Under the pieces are notes generated by a model. The model did no database searches. It was given only the letters and a program-made list of their open reading frames with translations, and had not been told where the DNA came from. Position numbers and translations under genes: made by a program. From Panagrolaimus kolymaensis (Eukaryota > Nematoda > Chromadorea > Rhabditida > Panagrolaimidae), in the NCBI GenBank assembly GCA_028622995.1, contig JAJQJQ010000039.1, positions 310,001 to 374,000 of the forward strand: 64,000 nucleotides of DNA, read 5' to 3'. Positions 63,396 to 64,000 of this stretch are shown one piece after another (position 1 is the stretch's first letter; each line of letters begins with the position of its first letter).

Positions 63396-64000
63396 AATCA
63401 ATCCACGAAGATTAATTTACATAAACTAATTCGAAGATCAGAAACTCAATTTCTTTGAATTGCGGCTATTTATTTTATTTTCCAAATATTTTTTATTTGA
63501 TTTTTTAAAGTCAAAAGTGCATCCCATTTTTAACTGGATGCCTCGAATTAAGGTGAATCAATCCACGAAGATTAATTTACATAAACTAATTCGAAGATCA
63601 GAAACTCAATTTCTTTGAATTGCGGCTATTTATTTTATTTTCCAAATATTTTTTATATGTTTTTTTAAAGTCAAAAGTGCATCCCATTTTTAACTGGATG
63701 CCTCGAATTAAGGTGAATCAATCCACGAAGATTAATTTACATAAACTAATTCGAAGATCAGAAACTCAATTTCTTTGAATTGCGGCTATTTATTTTATTT
63801 TCCAAATATTTTTTATTTGTTTTTTTAAAGTCAAAAGTGCATCCCATTTTTAACTGGATGCCTCGAATTAAGGTGAATCAATCCATGAAGATTCATTTAC
63901 ATAAACAAAATCGAACATCAGAAACTCAAAATTTATGAATTGCGGCTATTTTGTTTCTTTTCCAAATATTTTTTATTTGATTTTTTAAAGTCAAAAGTGC

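Larger units (their letters stand above)
19834..64000. repeat. Satellite array B, 159/160-bp monomer, ~276 copies
   Basis: An uninterrupted head-to-tail array that continues past the right window edge. The landmark AATCAATCC recurs every 160 or 159 bp. A typical copy has 44 G/C in 160 bases (27.5% GC). Its parts in order are a variable head, TTGCGGCTATT, a T-rich tract around CCAAATATTTTTTATTTG, AAAGTCAAAAGTGC, a GCATCC/GGATGC dyad and CCTCGAATTAAGGTG. Variation is concentrated in the head (B1 or B2), a 1-bp indel site, the TATTTATTTT/TATTTTGTTT site and the TTTGA/TTTGT/TATGT/TTTGG site before the T run. No gene, insertion or inversion interrupts it. A centromeric or heterochromatic role is inferred only from organisation. 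Confidence 0.97.
56996..64000. repeat. Length-homogeneous B segment, only 160-bp copies
   Basis: All copies from 56996 to the window edge (about 44) have the GATCAGAAAC allele and are exactly 160 bp. B1 and B2 copies are mixed, B1 mostly with TTTGA and B2 mostly with TATTTTGTTT and TTTGT. The 159-bp alleles common between 20 and 57 kb are absent. This looks like a separately homogenised domain. Confidence 0.85.

Noticed and set aside
1..64000. CRISPR array
   Set aside because: There are no short repeats separated by unique spacers; the whole 159-182-bp unit is repeated and no cas-like gene is present.
19834..64000. CENP-B box (NTTCGNNNNANNCGGGN)
   Set aside because: TTCG occurs in monomer B, but the required CGGG half is absent from both monomers.
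1..64000. Telomere repeats, rRNA or tRNA genes
   Set aside because: No short telomeric motif array, and none of the conserved RNA gene blocks, was found among the two monomer families.
1..64000. Assignment to a named satellite family or species
   Set aside because: Monomer lengths resemble those of satellites in several plant and insect groups, but length alone is not diagnostic and I do not recognise either sequence. A repeat-database search would decide.
1..64000. Common ancestry of monomers A and B
   Set aside because: Only short AT-rich strings and an AAGGT motif are shared by eye, which is expected by chance at this base composition.

Overview
This window holds only two tandem-repeat (satellite DNA) arrays that abut directly. 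I see no gene, RNA gene, transposon, CRISPR array, telomere repeat or other unique sequence. Array A (1-19834) is about 109 head-to-tail copies of a roughly 182-bp monomer. Array B (19834-64000) is about 276 head-to-tail copies of a 159/160-bp monomer. All copies within an array face the same way. Both monomers are AT-rich (about 26% GC for a typical A copy and 27.5% for a typical B copy, counted by hand), and I find no convincing homology between them.

Long, highly homogenised arrays of nucleosome-sized, AT-rich monomers with nested higher-order repeats point to a eukaryotic nuclear genome, and to centromeric, pericentromeric or other constitutive heterochromatin. The species cannot be told from the sequence. 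Plants and insects are plausible hosts because such satellites are common there, but that is inference.

Layout of A: 1-728 is a short edge of A1-type copies, some with private variants. 547-2366 alternates A1 and A2 as a 364-bp dimer. 3095-5096 follows a 728-bp A2-A2-A1-A1 tetramer. 5097-15106 is mostly A1 with isolated A2 copies and recurrent A1/A2 hybrids every 12-17 monomers. 15107-19834 is a more diverged flank where a third form (A3, 181 bp, with a replaced block of about 25 bp) appears 13 times, first in 5- and 6-monomer higher-order units and then as a 363-bp dimer up to the boundary with B.

Layout of B: two haplotypes, B1 and B2, are mixed. A site near monomer position 45 has three length alleles: 160 bp, and two different 1-bp deletions giving 159 bp. 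Higher-order units range from 319 bp to about 3.0 kb. From 56996 to the window end every copy is 160 bp, so that stretch is length-homogeneous. Runs of 159-bp copies stay open in one + strand frame because 159 is divisible by 3, which gives open frames up to 470 codons. These look like an arithmetic by-product of the repeat rather than genes.

Nothing here forms a pathway or operon. The biology lies in array evolution: an abrupt satellite-satellite junction, subtype mosaics that record unequal exchange or gene conversion, CpG-type transitions at several variant sites, and dyads kept while their spacers change.
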